DNA of 64,000 bases from Lacrimispora sp. BS-2 (GCF_040207125.1 NZ_CP157940.1:1364001-1428000); one strand, 5' to 3'. Shown: positions 26,912 to 37,454, counted from the first letter of the stretch. Translations and numbers: made by a program. Notes: generated from the letters alone by a model not told the origin.

Positions 26912-28360
26912 ATGAATGATATAAATATGACTTACGAAGAAGCCCTCAGCCATGCCCCCCAGGAGGAGCCTGCAAGACAATACTTTTTTATAGAACGCTG
27001 CCAGGATATTCTGGAAAAATTAAAGGAAGTCTCAGGAAAGGAGCAGCTTACCTTTCACATCGCCACCTTCGGCTGTCAGATGAATTCCAGAGATTCCGAA
27101 AAGCTTCAAGGTATCTTAGAAGCTATCGGGTTTGTGGAACATGACACGGAAGAGGCTGACTTTGTTCTTTATAACACTTGTACCGTCAGGGAAAATGCCA
27201 ATGACAGAGTCTATGGACGTCTTGGTTATTTAAACAGCTTAAAAAAGAAAAATCCCCATATGATGATCGCTCTTTGCGGCTGCATGATGCAGGAAGAAAA
27301 AGTAGTTACAAAGATTAAAAAGAGCTACCGCTTTGTGGATATTATTTTTGGCACTCATAACATTTTTAAACTGGCAGAACTTATGTATGAACGCCTGGAA
27401 GAAAAAAAGATGGTTGTAGACATCTGGGAGGGAACGGACCGGATTGTGGAGGATCTCCCCACGGAACGGAAGTTCCCCTTTAAATCCGGCGTTAATATTA
27501 TGTTTGGATGCAACAATTTCTGCAGCTACTGCATCGTTCCCTATGTGCGGGGCAGGGAACGGAGCCGCAGCCCCAAAGACATTCTGGAAGAGGTAAAGCA
27601 GCTGGTAAATGACGGAGTTGTGGAAATCATGCTTTTAGGGCAGAATGTCAACTCATACGGAAAGACCCTGGAAACACCCGTAAGCTTTGCAGAGCTTCTG
27701 ACACAGATCGACCAGGTGGAAGGCCTGGAGCGGATTCGCTTTATGACTTCTCATCCAAAGGATTTGTCAGACGAACTGATTGAAGCCATGAAAAATTCAA
27801 AAAAGGTGTGCAATCATCTTCACCTGCCTCTTCAGTCAGGCAGCAGCCGGATTTTAAAGGTCATGAACCGGAAATACACCAAGGAACAGTACCTGGAGCT
27901 TGTGGAAAAAATCCGGACAGCCATGCCGGATATTTCCCTGACCACAGATATCATTGTAGGATTCCCCGGAGAGACAGAAGAGGATTTTAACGAAACTCTT
28001 GAAGTGGTGAGAAAGGTACGCTTTGACAGCGCCTTTACCTTTATCTACTCCAAACGCACCGGAACACCGGCAGCAAAGATGGAGGAGCAGGTTTCTGAAG
28101 AAGTAATAAAGAACCGTTTTGACCGTCTGCTGGGTGAAGTCCAGAAAATCTCCTCCGAGGTCTGCGGAAGAGAGGAACACACCGTTCAGAAGGTACTTGC
28201 AGAAGAAGTGAATGATCATGAGAAGGGCCTTTTAACCGGCCGCTTAAGTAATAACACTACCGTTCACTTTAAGGGAGATTCTTCTCTCATAGGAAAAATC
28301 GTGGACGTATATCTGGATGAATCCAGAGGATTTTACTACATGGGAACTTTAAGACCATAA
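26912..28360 (+). CDS. miaB: tRNA-2-methylthio-N6-dimethylallyladenosine synthase MiaB
   Basis: 482 residues. The N-terminal UPF0004 domain carries its three cluster cysteines (TFGCQMN, NTCTVR, CGCMMQ). The radical-SAM motif CNNFCSYC follows, and a TRAM domain closes the protein. It adds the methylthio group to i6A37 of tRNA. The acting partner, MiaA, is four genes downstream in the same run. AAGAGG lies upstream of the ATG. It is followed by a structured spacer and mutS. Confidence 0.96.
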   Translation: MNDINMTYEEALSHAPQEEPARQYFFIERCQDILEKLKEVSGKEQLTFHIATFGCQMNSRDSEKLQGILEAIGFVEHDTEEADFVLYNTCTVRENANDRVYGRLGYLNSLKKKNPHMMIALCGCMMQEEKVVTKIKKSYRFVDIIFGTHNIFKLAELMYERLEEKKMVVDIWEGTDRIVEDLPTERKFPFKSGVNIMFGCNNFCSYCIVPYVRGRERSRSPKDILEEVKQLVNDGVVEIMLLGQNVNSYGKTLETPVSFAELLTQIDQVEGLERIRFMTSHPKDLSDELIEAMKNSKKVCNHLHLPLQSGSSRILKVMNRKYTKEQYLELVEKIRTAMPDISLTTDIIVGFPGETEEDFNETLEVVRKVRFDSAFTFIYSKRTGTPAAKMEEQVSEEVIKNRFDRLLGEVQKISSEVCGREEHTVQKVLAEEVNDHEKGLLTGRLSNNTTVHFKGDSSLIGKIVDVYLDESRGFYYMGTLRP

Positions 28361-28378
28361 TACGGAAGAATACAGAAG

Positions 28379-28460
28379 AAACGCCCTGCGGGCATACCAT
28401 TACACCCGGTAAAGCGGTGGGCTCTGCCAAAAGACATGGGCGGTATACAGAAAAGAGGAA
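28379..28460 (+). repeat. Structured intergenic element R1 upstream of mutS
   Basis: The opening ACGCCCTGCGGGCATACC matches the start of the elements at 45827 and 49050. GCCC/GGGC forms a small hairpin, ATACC (28394) can close on GGTAT (28442), and an inner CACC/GGTG hairpin sits between. It ends in AGAGGAAG, the mutS ribosome site. It is the most diverged of the family and has an extra inner hairpin. Confidence 0.4.
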
Positions 28461-28470
28461 GTAAAAGAGC

Positions 28471-31125
28471 ATGGCTGGATTGTCACCAATGATGACTCAT
28501 TACGTGGAAACAAAGAAGGAATACCCGGACTGTATCCTGTTTTACAGGCTGGGAGACTTTTATGAAATGTTTTTTGATGATGCGGTTACCGTATCAAAAG
28601 AGTTGGAAATTACCTTAACCGGGAAAGAATGCGGGCTGGAGGAACGGGCGCCTATGTGCGGCGTTCCTTACCATGCCGTTGATACATATTTAAACCGTCT
28701 TGTCCAGAAGGGCTATAAAGTTGCTATAGCCGAGCAGATGGAGGACCCCAGGCTTGCCAAGGGACTGGTAAAGCGGGAGGTCATCCGTGTGGTAACGCCT
28801 GGAACCATCACAAGCGCCCAGGCTCTTGATGAGACAAAAAATAATTACCTGATGGGAATCGTCTACATCGGCGAAACCTTTGGGATCGCAGTTGCGGATA
28901 TCAGCACCGGTGATTTTCTTGTAACAGAAGTAGAGTCGGAGCGGGAGCTGATCGATGAGATCAATAAGTTTACCCCCTCCGAAATCATCTGCAACGAAGC
29001 GTTTTATGTTTCGGGCGTAGATGTTGAAGAAATAAAGAACCGTCACCATGCGGTTATTTCATCTCTGGATCATCATTTCTTTTCCGATGAAGTCTGCCGG
29101 AAAATTCTAAAAGAACACTTCAAGGTAGGCGTACTCACAGGGCTTGGACTGGAAGATTATGACACCGGAGTCATAGCTGCCGGGGCAGTTATGGAATACA
29201 TGTACGAGACCCAGAAAAACAGCCTCTCCCATATAACCACCATTACCCCTTATTCCACCGGGCAATTCATGATTATTGATACTTCTACCAGGCGGAATCT
29301 GGAACTTTTGGAGACCTTAAGGGAAAAGCAGAAGCGCGGAAGCCTTCTCTGGGTCCTGGACCGGACAAAGACAGCCATGGGCGCCAGAATGCTGCGCACC
29401 TACATTGAGCAGCCCCTGATCCATAAGTCAGAGATCATAAAACGCCAGAACGCCATTGAAGAGCTGAATATGAATTTCATATCAAGGGAAGAAATCTGTG
29501 AATATTTAAACCCTATTTATGACCTGGAACGTCTGATCGGACGGATCAGCTATAAAACAGCCAATCCCAGAGACATAATCGCATTTAAAAGCTCCCTGGA
29601 AATGCTTCCCCATATCAAGAATCTTTTAAAAGAATTCACCAGTGACATGCTGAAGGACTTATGGGGGGAGTTAGATCCCTTAGAGGATGTCAGGGACTTA
29701 ATTGACCGCGCCATTATTGACGACCCGCCGGTTACCTTAAGAGACGGAGGGATTATTAAGGATGGGTTCCATGAGGAAGCCGATAAGCTGAGAAGCGCCA
29801 AAACAGAGGGCAAGAACTGGCTGGCTGATTTGGAAGCGCGGGAAAAAGAAAAAACCGGGATCAAAAACCTGAAAGTAAAATTCAATAAAGTATTCGGTTA
29901 TTATTTTGAAGTAACCAATTCCTTTAAGGATCTTGTACCCGATTACTTTATCCGTAAACAGACTCTTGCCAATGCGGAGCGTTACACCACCGATGAACTG
30001 AAGGAACTTGAAAATGTAATACTGGGCGCTGAGGACAAGCTGTTTTCCCTGGAATACAGTTTATTCTGCCAGGTCCGGGATTCGGTGGCAGACCAGGTTC
30101 TCCGGATCCAAAAGACTGCAAGGGCCATAGCAGGAGTTGATGTTCTGGCCTCCTTATCCTCTGTTGCCACAAGGAACAATTATGTCAAGCCCCAGATCAA
30201 TGAAAAGGGACTGATCGACATTAAAAACGGACGCCATCCGGTGGTGGAAAAAATGATGCGGGATGATCTGTTCGTTTCCAATGATACCTATCTGGACAAC
30301 GGGAAAAACCGGGTCTCCATCATCACCGGTCCCAACATGGCAGGAAAGTCTACCTACATGCGCCAGACTGCCTTGATTGTCCTTATGGCCCAGATCGGAA
30401 GCTTTGTTCCTGCAGAGGAGGCAAGCATTGGAATCTGCGACCGGATTTTTACCCGGGTAGGCGCATCCGATGATCTGGCTTCCGGCCAGAGTACATTTAT
30501 GGTGGAGATGACGGAGGTAGCAAATATCCTCCGGAACGCCACAAAAAACAGCCTGATCGTCTTAGATGAAATAGGCCGCGGAACAAGCACCTTTGACGGG
30601 CTCAGCATTGCCTGGGCCGTGGTGGAGCACATCAGCAATCCGAAAATCCTGGGAGCAAAGACCCTGTTTGCCACCCACTATCATGAGCTGACCGAGCTGG
30701 AAGGAACCATGAGCGGGGTAAATAATTACTGCATCGCAGTAAAGGAACAGGGCGATGACATTGTTTTCTTAAGAAAAATCATAAAGGGCGGAGCCGATAA
30801 AAGCTACGGCGTACAGGTAGCAAAGCTGGCCGGCGTACCAGATACCGTCATTGTAAGGGCCAAGGAGCTGCTGTTAGAATTAAGCGATGCGGACATCACA
30901 GCTAAGGCCAGGGAAATTGCCGGGATCAACGCCAATATTACCCAGAGAAAAGCAGTTCCCAAGCCGGACGAAGTGGATTTGCAGCAGATGTCCATCTTTG
31001 ATACCGTAAAGGATGATGACATCATCAAGGAATTAGGAGATTTAGAACTGGGTAACATGACGCCCATTGACGCACTTAATACTTTGTACTGTCTGCAGAC
31101 AAAGCTGAAGAACCGCTGGCAGTAA
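28471..31125 (+). CDS. mutS: DNA mismatch repair protein MutS
   Basis: 884 residues, full length. The N-terminal mismatch-contact motif is GDFYEMF at about residue 28 (the FYE phenylalanine wedge). Walker A is GPNMAGKSTYMRQ and Walker B is LDEIGRGTSTFDG. It recognises mispairs and recruits MutL. AGAGGAAG precedes the ATG. mutL follows after 56 bases; mutS looks intact while mutL does not. Confidence 0.98.
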   Translation: MAGLSPMMTHYVETKKEYPDCILFYRLGDFYEMFFDDAVTVSKELEITLTGKECGLEERAPMCGVPYHAVDTYLNRLVQKGYKVAIAEQMEDPRLAKGLVKREVIRVVTPGTITSAQALDETKNNYLMGIVYIGETFGIAVADISTGDFLVTEVESERELIDEINKFTPSEIICNEAFYVSGVDVEEIKNRHHAVISSLDHHFFSDEVCRKILKEHFKVGVLTGLGLEDYDTGVIAAGAVMEYMYETQKNSLSHITTITPYSTGQFMIIDTSTRRNLELLETLREKQKRGSLLWVLDRTKTAMGARMLRTYIEQPLIHKSEIIKRQNAIEELNMNFISREEICEYLNPIYDLERLIGRISYKTANPRDIIAFKSSLEMLPHIKNLLKEFTSDMLKDLWGELDPLEDVRDLIDRAIIDDPPVTLRDGGIIKDGFHEEADKLRSAKTEGKNWLADLEAREKEKTGIKNLKVKFNKVFGYYFEVTNSFKDLVPDYFIRKQTLANAERYTTDELKELENVILGAEDKLFSLEYSLFCQVRDSVADQVLRIQKTARAIAGVDVLASLSSVATRNNYVKPQINEKGLIDIKNGRHPVVEKMMRDDLFVSNDTYLDNGKNRVSIITGPNMAGKSTYMRQTALIVLMAQIGSFVPAEEASIGICDRIFTRVGASDDLASGQSTFMVEMTEVANILRNATKNSLIVLDEIGRGTSTFDGLSIAWAVVEHISNPKILGAKTLFATHYHELTELEGTMSGVNNYCIAVKEQGDDIVFLRKIIKGGADKSYGVQVAKLAGVPDTVIVRAKELLLELSDADITAKAREIAGINANITQRKAVPKPDEVDLQQMSIFDTVKDDDIIKELGDLELGNMTPIDALNTLYCLQTKLKNRWQ

Positions 31126-31181
31126 GGCGTATCTGCTAATCCCGGAAAAAACTGACACGCCCTGGAGAAAGGAGACGTACC

Positions 31182-33101
31182 ATGCCGAATATAACCGTAC
31201 TGGACCAAAGCACCATTAACAAAATAGCGGCAGGAGAGGTCATTGAACGTCCGGCCTCCGTTGTAAAGGAGCTTTTGGAAAACGCCATTGACGCCAAATC
31301 TACCGCAGTTACCGTGGAGATCAAAGAAGGAGGAACCTCCTTTATCCGGGTGACCGACAATGGATGCGGAATCCCAAAAGAGGAAGTCTCTCTGGCTTTT
31401 TTGCGCCATTCTACAAGTAAAATTAAATCGGTAGAGGATCTGTTCACCATTTCCTCTCTTGGATTCCGGGGAGAGGCTCTTGCAAGCATTGCTGCAGTCT
31501 CCCAGGTGGAGCTTATTACCAAGACCAGTGCAGGGCTTACCGGAACCAGATATCAGATTGACGGAGGCGAAGAACGGTCCGTGGAAGAAATCGGAGCACC
31601 GGAAGGGACTACCTTTATTGCCAGGAACCTGTTTTATAACACTCCGGCCAGGAAAAAGTTTCTAAAGACTCCTGCAACGGAAGGCGCCCATGTGGCAGAA
31701 CTGGTGGAAAAGCTGGCCCTGTCTCATCCGGAAGTATCCATCCGCTTTATCCAGAACAATCAGAACAAGCTGCACACTTCCGGAAACCACAACTTAAAGG
31801 ATATTGTATACACAGTCTTTGGACGGGAAATCGCATCAAACCTTTTGGAGGTTTCGGTGAGCAAGCCCCAGGTTTCCATTCATGGCTACATCGGAAAACC
31901 GGTGATCGCCAGAGGCAACCGTAATTACGAAAACTATTTCATTAATGGCAGGTACATAAAAAGCAGCATCATTTCCAGAGCAATTGAAGAAGCTTACCGG
32001 CCATTTATGATGCAGCATAAATATCCCTTCACCATGCTTCATTTCTCCATTGACCAGGAAATCCTTGATGTGAATGTCCACCCCACCAAGATGGAACTTC
32101 GGTTCCGGGATGGGGAAATGATCTATCATATGGTACATCAAGTGATATCAAGCGCTTTGGCCCACAAAGAGCTGATCCCGGAGGTGGAATTAGAGAAAAA
32201 GGCGGAGGAAAAGCCAGGCTTTGCCGGCAAAAAACACGGGCCAAGCCCGGAGCCTTTTGAAAAGCAGCGGCTTATGGCCATGGAGCAGCAGGCTGCCGCG
32301 GAAGAGAAGAAGGAAACGGTAAGCCTCTTTCCTAAAAGGTTAACCCCGCCCCAGCCTTCCTTTGTAAAGGAAGGGGAGGAACTGTCGGACAACTGGTTAA
32401 AACCACAGGCCCCTCCCATTGATAAGCCGGCAGAGGTTCCAGCCAGGGAAGCGGCTCCCAAAAGAGAAAAGGAGCCGGAACAACTGGATCTGTTCGATGG
32501 AAAGCTTCTGGAACCAAAGGCCCGGTCCATGCACAAGCTCATCGGGCAGCTGTTCGATACCTACTGGCTGGTGGAATTTAATGAACAGCTTTTTATTATT
32601 GACCAGCATGCTGCCCATGAAAAGGTTTTATATGAAAAAACCATGGGAACACTTAAGAATATGGAATGCATTTCCCAGTTGGTAAGCCCCCCTATCATCC
32701 TGACCTTAAACCAGAATGAAGAAGTTTTATTAAAACGCCATTTAAAATATTTTACGGATATGGGCTTTGAGATCGAGCCCTTTGGCGGCAGGGAATATGC
32801 GGTCAGAGGGGTTCCGGCCAACCTGTTTTCCATCGCAAAAAAGGAGCTTCTGATTGAGATGATTGATGGATTGTCCGAGGATGGCTGATCCCATAACCCG
32901 GATATCATTTATGAGCGGGTCGCCTCCTTATCCTGCAAGGCAGCAGTAAAAGGAGGGCACAGCTTATCTGCAGCGGAAGCCAACCAGCTTATCGACCAGC
33001 TTTTAAGCCTGGAAAATCCCTATGCCTGCCCTCACGGAAGGCCAACGATCATTTCCATGAGCAGATATGAGTTAGAGAAGAAATTTAAGAGGATCGTATG
33101 A
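31182..33101 (+). pseudogene. mutL: DNA mismatch repair protein MutL, interrupted by an in-frame TGA
   Basis: The frame runs from ATG 31182 (after GAAAGGAG) to TGA at 32886-32888, giving 568 residues, then continues open in the same frame for 70 codons to TGA 33099-33101. The whole would be about 639 residues. The GHKL ATPase part is intact (LLENAIDA, DNGCGI, GFRGEAL), as is the endonuclease motif DQHAAHEK. The stretch after the stop carries SCKAAVK and CPHGRP, conserved C-terminal metal-site motifs of endonuclease-type MutL. So one nonsense codon, not a frameshift, splits the gene. The final stop still overlaps the miaA start as ATGA. Either a recent mutation or a base error. Confidence 0.9.
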
Positions 33102-34063
33102 TGAGACCGCTGATTATTTTAACCGGGCCGACGGCAGTGGGAAAGACCGCTCTGTCGGTCCGTCTTGCAAAGGCAATCGGAGGAGAAATTATAAGTGCTG
33201 ATTCCATGCAGGTATACCGCCATATGGACATCGGTTCCGCAAAGATCACAAAAGAAGAAATGGAAGGCGTTCCTCATTACCTGATCGATGTCCTTGATCC
33301 GGAAGAGGAATTTAATGTAACAGTCTTTCAAAAAATGGCCAAGGAGGCCGTGGAAGAAATTTATTCTCACGGTCATATTCCAATTGTGGCCGGAGGAACC
33401 GGTTTTTATATCCAGGCCCTTCTTTATGATATTGATTTTACGGAAAATGGAGAAGATGTCTCCATACGCACGGAACTGGAAAAGCTGGGGCAGGAGAGGG
33501 GAGCAGCGTTTCTCCATAACCTTCTTCGGGACATTGACCCGGATTCCGCAGATGAGATCCATGAGAATAATATAAAACGGGTAATCCGGGCAATTGAATA
33601 TTACCGGCAGACCGGGGAGAGGATCTCAGAGCATAACAAACGGGAAAGGCAGAAAAAGTCTCCTTATGATTTCCTCTATTATGTGGTAAATACAGATCGG
33701 GCCTACCTCTATGAACGGATAGACCGGCGCGTGGATCTCATGCTTGAGCAGGGTCTTGTGAAAGAGGTAATGCATTTAAAGGACATGGGCTTAACCAGGG
33801 ACTTAGTTTCCATGCAGGGCCTTGGCTATAAAGAAATCCTGGATTATTTACAGGGGATATATACACTGGAAGAGGCCATTTATGTCCTGAAACGGGACAC
33901 CAGGCATTTTGCAAAGCGCCAGATCACCTGGTTTAAACGGGAAAAGGATGTAAGATGGCTGAATCTTCCTGATTTTGACAATGACCTGGATCAAGTACTT
34001 TTGAAAATTTCACAGGACATAAATGAGACGTACGGATTGGAGAAAAATAAACAATGGACATAA
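33098..34063 (+). CDS. miaA: tRNA dimethylallyltransferase MiaA
   Basis: 321 residues. The P-loop GPTAVGKTALS is at about 8-18 (counted from the first ATG), followed by SADSMQVYRHMDIGSAK, GGTGFYIQALLYD and the C-terminal FAKRQITWF, all hallmarks. It transfers dimethylallyl to A37, the substrate later thiomethylated by MiaB. It overlaps the mutL end by four bases. Two ATGs in tandem (33098 and 33101) are possible starts. Confidence 0.97.
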   Translation: MMRPLIILTGPTAVGKTALSVRLAKAIGGEIISADSMQVYRHMDIGSAKITKEEMEGVPHYLIDVLDPEEEFNVTVFQKMAKEAVEEIYSHGHIPIVAGGTGFYIQALLYDIDFTENGEDVSIRTELEKLGQERGAAFLHNLLRDIDPDSADEIHENNIKRVIRAIEYYRQTGERISEHNKRERQKKSPYDFLYYVVNTDRAYLYERIDRRVDLMLEQGLVKEVMHLKDMGLTRDLVSMQGLGYKEILDYLQGIYTLEEAIYVLKRDTRHFAKRQITWFKREKDVRWLNLPDFDNDLDQVLLKISQDINETYGLEKNKQWT

Positions 34064-35334
34064 ATGAAATGTATGAAAACCTGGGAATCAGCCGTCAGGT
34101 AATGGATTTTGGGAAAGAAATTGAAGAAGCGTTAAGAGAACGTTTTAAAGAAATCGATGAAACGGCTGAATACAATCAGATGAAGGTCATTAAGGCCATG
34201 CAGGAGAACCGGGTCAGTGACATCCATTTTGCGGCAACCACAGGCTATGGCTACAACGATCTGGGCCGTGACACGTTAGAAGCAGTTTATGCCAGCGTAT
34301 TCCATACAGAAAGCGCTCTCGTAAGGCCGAACCTGATCAGCGGAACCCATGCCCTGACCGTTGCCCTTTCCGGAAATCTCCGCCCCGGGGATGAACTTCT
34401 CTCACCTGTGGGAAAGCCTTATGATACCCTGGAGGAAGTGATCGGCATCAGGGACAGTGTGGGTTCCTTAAAAGAGTATGGAGTGGTATACCGGCAGGTA
34501 GACCTTTTGTCCGATGGAACCTTTGACTACGAATCCATAGAAAAAGCGGTAAACGAAAAAACAAAGCTGGTCACCATTCAGCGTTCCAAAGGCTACGATA
34601 CCCGTCCTACCTTCTCGGTTTCCCATATCGGTGAGCTGATTTCCTTCGTGAAAAAACTGAAACCGGATGTGATCTGTATGGTCGACAACTGCTACGGGGA
34701 ATTTGTTGAACGGATGGAGCCGTCTGACGTAGGGGCCGATATGGTGGTTGGCTCACTCATAAAGAATCCAGGGGGAGGCATTGCTCCCATCGGCGGCTAC
34801 ATCGCTGGAAGAACCGATTGCATTGAACGGGCAGCCTACCGTCTGACAGCACCTGGCCTTGGAAAGGAAGTAGGAGCTACTCTGGGCCTTAACCAGTCCT
34901 TTTTTCAGGGATTATTCTTATCGCCTACCGTAGTGGCAGGAGCCTTAAAGGGCGCTGTTTTCGCCGCCAATGTCTATGAAAAGCTGGGCTTTGCGGTGGT
35001 CCCTGACGGTTCCCAGTCCCGCCATGACATTATCCAGGCCGTTACCTTTGGAAAGCCGGAAGGAGTGATTGCTTTCTGTCAGGGAATTCAGGCAGCAGCC
35101 CCTGTTGACAGCTTTGTCACCCCGGAACCATGGGATATGCCTGGCTATGACGCCCCTGTCATCATGGCAGCCGGTGCTTTTGTACAAGGTTCATCCATTG
35201 AGCTGAGTGCCGACGGTCCTATCAAACCGCCTTATGCGGTTTATTTCCAGGGAGGTCTTACCTGGTACCACGCAAAGCTTGGAATTTTAATGTCAGTGCA
35301 AAAGCTTTTGGATGCTGGCCTGATCCGATTGTAA
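34054..35334 (+). CDS. Methionine gamma-lyase family PLP protein (YnbB-like)
   Basis: 426 residues in the fold-type I PLP family once called aluminium resistance protein. RSKGYDTRPTF holds the likely PLP lysine, and DNCYGEF and GSLIKNPGGGIAP are typical. The real substrate is not established, and the methionine gamma-lyase name is by homology only. It overlaps miaA by 10 bases, as often seen in Firmicutes (miaA-ynbB). GGAGA precedes the ATG. Confidence 0.9.
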   Translation: MDINEMYENLGISRQVMDFGKEIEEALRERFKEIDETAEYNQMKVIKAMQENRVSDIHFAATTGYGYNDLGRDTLEAVYASVFHTESALVRPNLISGTHALTVALSGNLRPGDELLSPVGKPYDTLEEVIGIRDSVGSLKEYGVVYRQVDLLSDGTFDYESIEKAVNEKTKLVTIQRSKGYDTRPTFSVSHIGELISFVKKLKPDVICMVDNCYGEFVERMEPSDVGADMVVGSLIKNPGGGIAPIGGYIAGRTDCIERAAYRLTAPGLGKEVGATLGLNQSFFQGLFLSPTVVAGALKGAVFAANVYEKLGFAVVPDGSQSRHDIIQAVTFGKPEGVIAFCQGIQAAAPVDSFVTPEPWDMPGYDAPVIMAAGAFVQGSSIELSADGPIKPPYAVYFQGGLTWYHAKLGILMSVQKLLDAGLIRL

Positions 35335-35480
35335 AAATAAATTTTTCACAAACAAGTCCCAGTACTTGTCCCTTAGAGGCAAATTATAAAAAAACGGTAT
35401 ACACAACTGCAAAACTATGTTAAAATGATTTGATAGGTATGGACAATCCTGTCATAAAACCAAAAGGGGTAGCAAAGCAG

Positions 35481-35732
35481 ATGAAATACAAAAACTGCTG
35501 GGTACTGCTTCTTCTTATGCTGGCCGGCGTAGTGCTCGGAGGCTTTGTCGGAGATCTGACCCGGGGAATTTCCTGGCTGTCCTGGTTAAACGCAGGACAA
35601 TCCTTTGGATTTGACACCCCTCTGACCGTCAATCTCGGCATTCTGGTAATTACCTTTGGCATTAACATTAAAATTACCATGGCCGGCATTATAGGAGTGG
35701 CGGCAGCCCTCATTACATATCGGTTAATTTGA
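35481..35732 (+). CDS. DUF4321 small membrane protein
   Basis: 83 residues from ATG 35481, two hydrophobic helices (about 6-22 and 50-80) separated by GGFVGDLTRGISWLSWLN. Size and pattern fit DUF4321, found near radC-mreBCD in clostridia. AAAGGGG lies 11 bases upstream; two in-frame ATGs further up lack a ribosome site. Function unknown. Between it and radC, 35733-35834 holds short hairpins (GAACGC/GCGTTC, AAGCGG/CCGCTT) without a T-tail. Confidence 0.78.
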   Translation: MKYKNCWVLLLLMLAGVVLGGFVGDLTRGISWLSWLNAGQSFGFDTPLTVNLGILVITFGINIKITMAGIIGVAAALITYRLI

Positions 35733-35834
35733 ACGCCTGCGTTCATAAGCAAGTATCGAAGCGGATTGTGAACAGCCGCTTTGTCTACATATGTCCTTTT
35801 TTAACGTGCCTGGAGAGTAACGGTCAGGAGGCAT

Positions 35835-36530
35835 ATGAAACGAATAACGATGAAAGACATTCCTGCGGATGAACGGCCCTATGAAAAGTGTTTAAAGGAA
35901 GGGCCGGAAGGGTTAAGCGATGCAGAGCTTTTATCTATCATCATCCGCACAGGTTCCAGGGAGAGCAATTCCGTGGCGCTGGCACAGAAGATACTGGCCT
36001 TAAATTATCCCAAAGAGGGTATTTTAGGGCTTTTGCATCTTTCAATGCCTGAACTTATGTCGGTTAAGGGAATCGGAGCTGTCAAAGGTGCCCAGCTTTT
36101 ATGCGTGGGAGAACTTTCCAGACGGATCTGGAAAAGAGCTGCCCGCTCCGATGGGGATTTATTCCATAATCCCCTTGATATTGTAAATTACTTTATGGAG
36201 GATATGCGCCATAAAGAACAGGAGATGGTTTATATCATGCTCCTGAATACAAAAGGAGCCCTGATAAGGGACATTATGATCTCTCAGGGAACGGTGAATG
36301 CTTCCGCGGTTTCTCCCAGGGAGATTTTCATTGAGGCTATGAAATATCATGCAGTAAGCCTGGTACTGGTCCATAACCATCCAAGCGGAGATCCGTCCCC
36401 CAGCAGGGAAGATGTAAGCTTCACCCGCAGGGTAAAGGAGGCAGGGGATCTGGTTGGCATCCGGCTGTTGGACCACATTATCATAGGAGATAATTCCTAT
36501 ATCAGTTTGAAGGAACGGGGAATCTTATAG
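35835..36530 (+). CDS. radC: RadC family JAB/MPN-domain protein
   Basis: 231 residues. A helix-hairpin-helix region (MSVKGIGAVKGAQL) precedes the JAMM metal motif VHNHPSGDPSPSREDVSFT. Despite the name, a DNA-repair role is doubtful in the literature. CAGGAGGCAT precedes the ATG. It stops one base before mreC, the usual radC-mre order in clostridia. Confidence 0.95.
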   Translation: MKRITMKDIPADERPYEKCLKEGPEGLSDAELLSIIIRTGSRESNSVALAQKILALNYPKEGILGLLHLSMPELMSVKGIGAVKGAQLLCVGELSRRIWKRAARSDGDLFHNPLDIVNYFMEDMRHKEQEMVYIMLLNTKGALIRDIMISQGTVNASAVSPREIFIEAMKYHAVSLVLVHNHPSGDPSPSREDVSFTRRVKEAGDLVGIRLLDHIIIGDNSYISLKERGIL

Positions 36531-37445
36531 ATGGAATCAAAACGCAGCAAATATGTTCTTATTGCCTTAACGGTATTTTGTGTCCTGTTGATCGGGCTGA
36601 CCTCTATTCGTGACGAATGGCTGACGCCCCTTAGGACCGGGGTGGGGTATTTCCTGATCCCGGTGCAATCTGGCGTCAATGCGGTTGGCTCGGCCATTTA
36701 TGATGAAATTATCGATTATACAAAGCTTCATGACGCACTGAAGGAAAATAAAGAGATGAGGGATATCATCACACAGCTGACAGAAGAAAACACCAGGCTT
36801 CAGGCGGAAGAATTTGAATTAAAACGGCTTCGCCAGCTTTACAGCCTGGATCAGGAGTATGCCCAATATACAAAGGTGGGAGCCAGGGTCATTGCCAATG
36901 ACTCAAGCAACTGGTTCCAGATATTCCGCATAGACAAAGGCTCAAAGGATGGCATTGCCCCGGATATGAATGTTGTGGCCGGTGGCGGCCTGGTTGGCAT
37001 TGTTACGGATGTGGGAGCCAATTATGCAACCGTCCGTTCCATTATTGATGACTCCAGCCGTGTGAGCGGCATGGCCATGCAGTCTGGTAACAGCTGCATC
37101 GTTGCCGGTGACTTAACCCTGTTTAAGGAAGGGAGGCTCCGGATCACCAACGTATTAAAGGAAAGTGATGTAAAAGACGGAGATAAGATCGTAACCTCCA
37201 ACATCAGTTCCGTATTCCTGCCCGGCATCCTGGTTGGTTATGCCTCTGACATTACCAATGATACCAATAACGTCACCAAGTCAGGGTACTTAATTCCGGC
37301 TGCAAATTTTGACAGCCTGCAGGAGGTTCTGGTTATTACGAAACTGAAATCTGACATGATGAAGGAAGAAGCTGCTTCAGAGGAAACAGCTCCCCAGGAA
37401 CCGGCTTCCTCTGAAGCAGAAACAACAGAGAGCAATTCTCAATAA
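36531..37445 (+). CDS. mreC: Rod shape-determining protein MreC
   Basis: 304 residues. A cytoplasmic N-terminus, one transmembrane helix at about 9-28, a coiled coil at about 60-105 (LKENKEMRDIITQLTEEN) and a beta-rich extracytoplasmic domain (VVAGGGLVGIVTDVGANYA). The tail is Glu/Ser/Thr-rich. It scaffolds the elongation machinery with MreD, PBP2 and RodA, all nearby. No mreB lies in the window. The ATG directly follows the radC stop. Confidence 0.95.
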   Translation: MESKRSKYVLIALTVFCVLLIGLTSIRDEWLTPLRTGVGYFLIPVQSGVNAVGSAIYDEIIDYTKLHDALKENKEMRDIITQLTEENTRLQAEEFELKRLRQLYSLDQEYAQYTKVGARVIANDSSNWFQIFRIDKGSKDGIAPDMNVVAGGGLVGIVTDVGANYATVRSIIDDSSRVSGMAMQSGNSCIVAGDLTLFKEGRLRITNVLKESDVKDGDKIVTSNISSVFLPGILVGYASDITNDTNNVTKSGYLIPAANFDSLQEVLVITKLKSDMMKEEAASEETAPQEPASSEAETTESNSQ

Positions 37446-37454
37446 AGGAGTGAC

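Noticed and set aside
32886..32930. mutL TGA as a selenocysteine codon or programmed readthrough
   Set aside because: A 5-bp ACCCG/CGGGT hairpin follows, but it lacks the bacterial SECIS apical loop features, the position is a variable linker in MutL, and TGA is used as a normal stop by many genes here.
35733..35834. Terminator between the DUF4321 gene and radC
   Set aside because: The short GAACGC/GCGTTC and AAGCGG/CCGCTT hairpins lack a following T-run.
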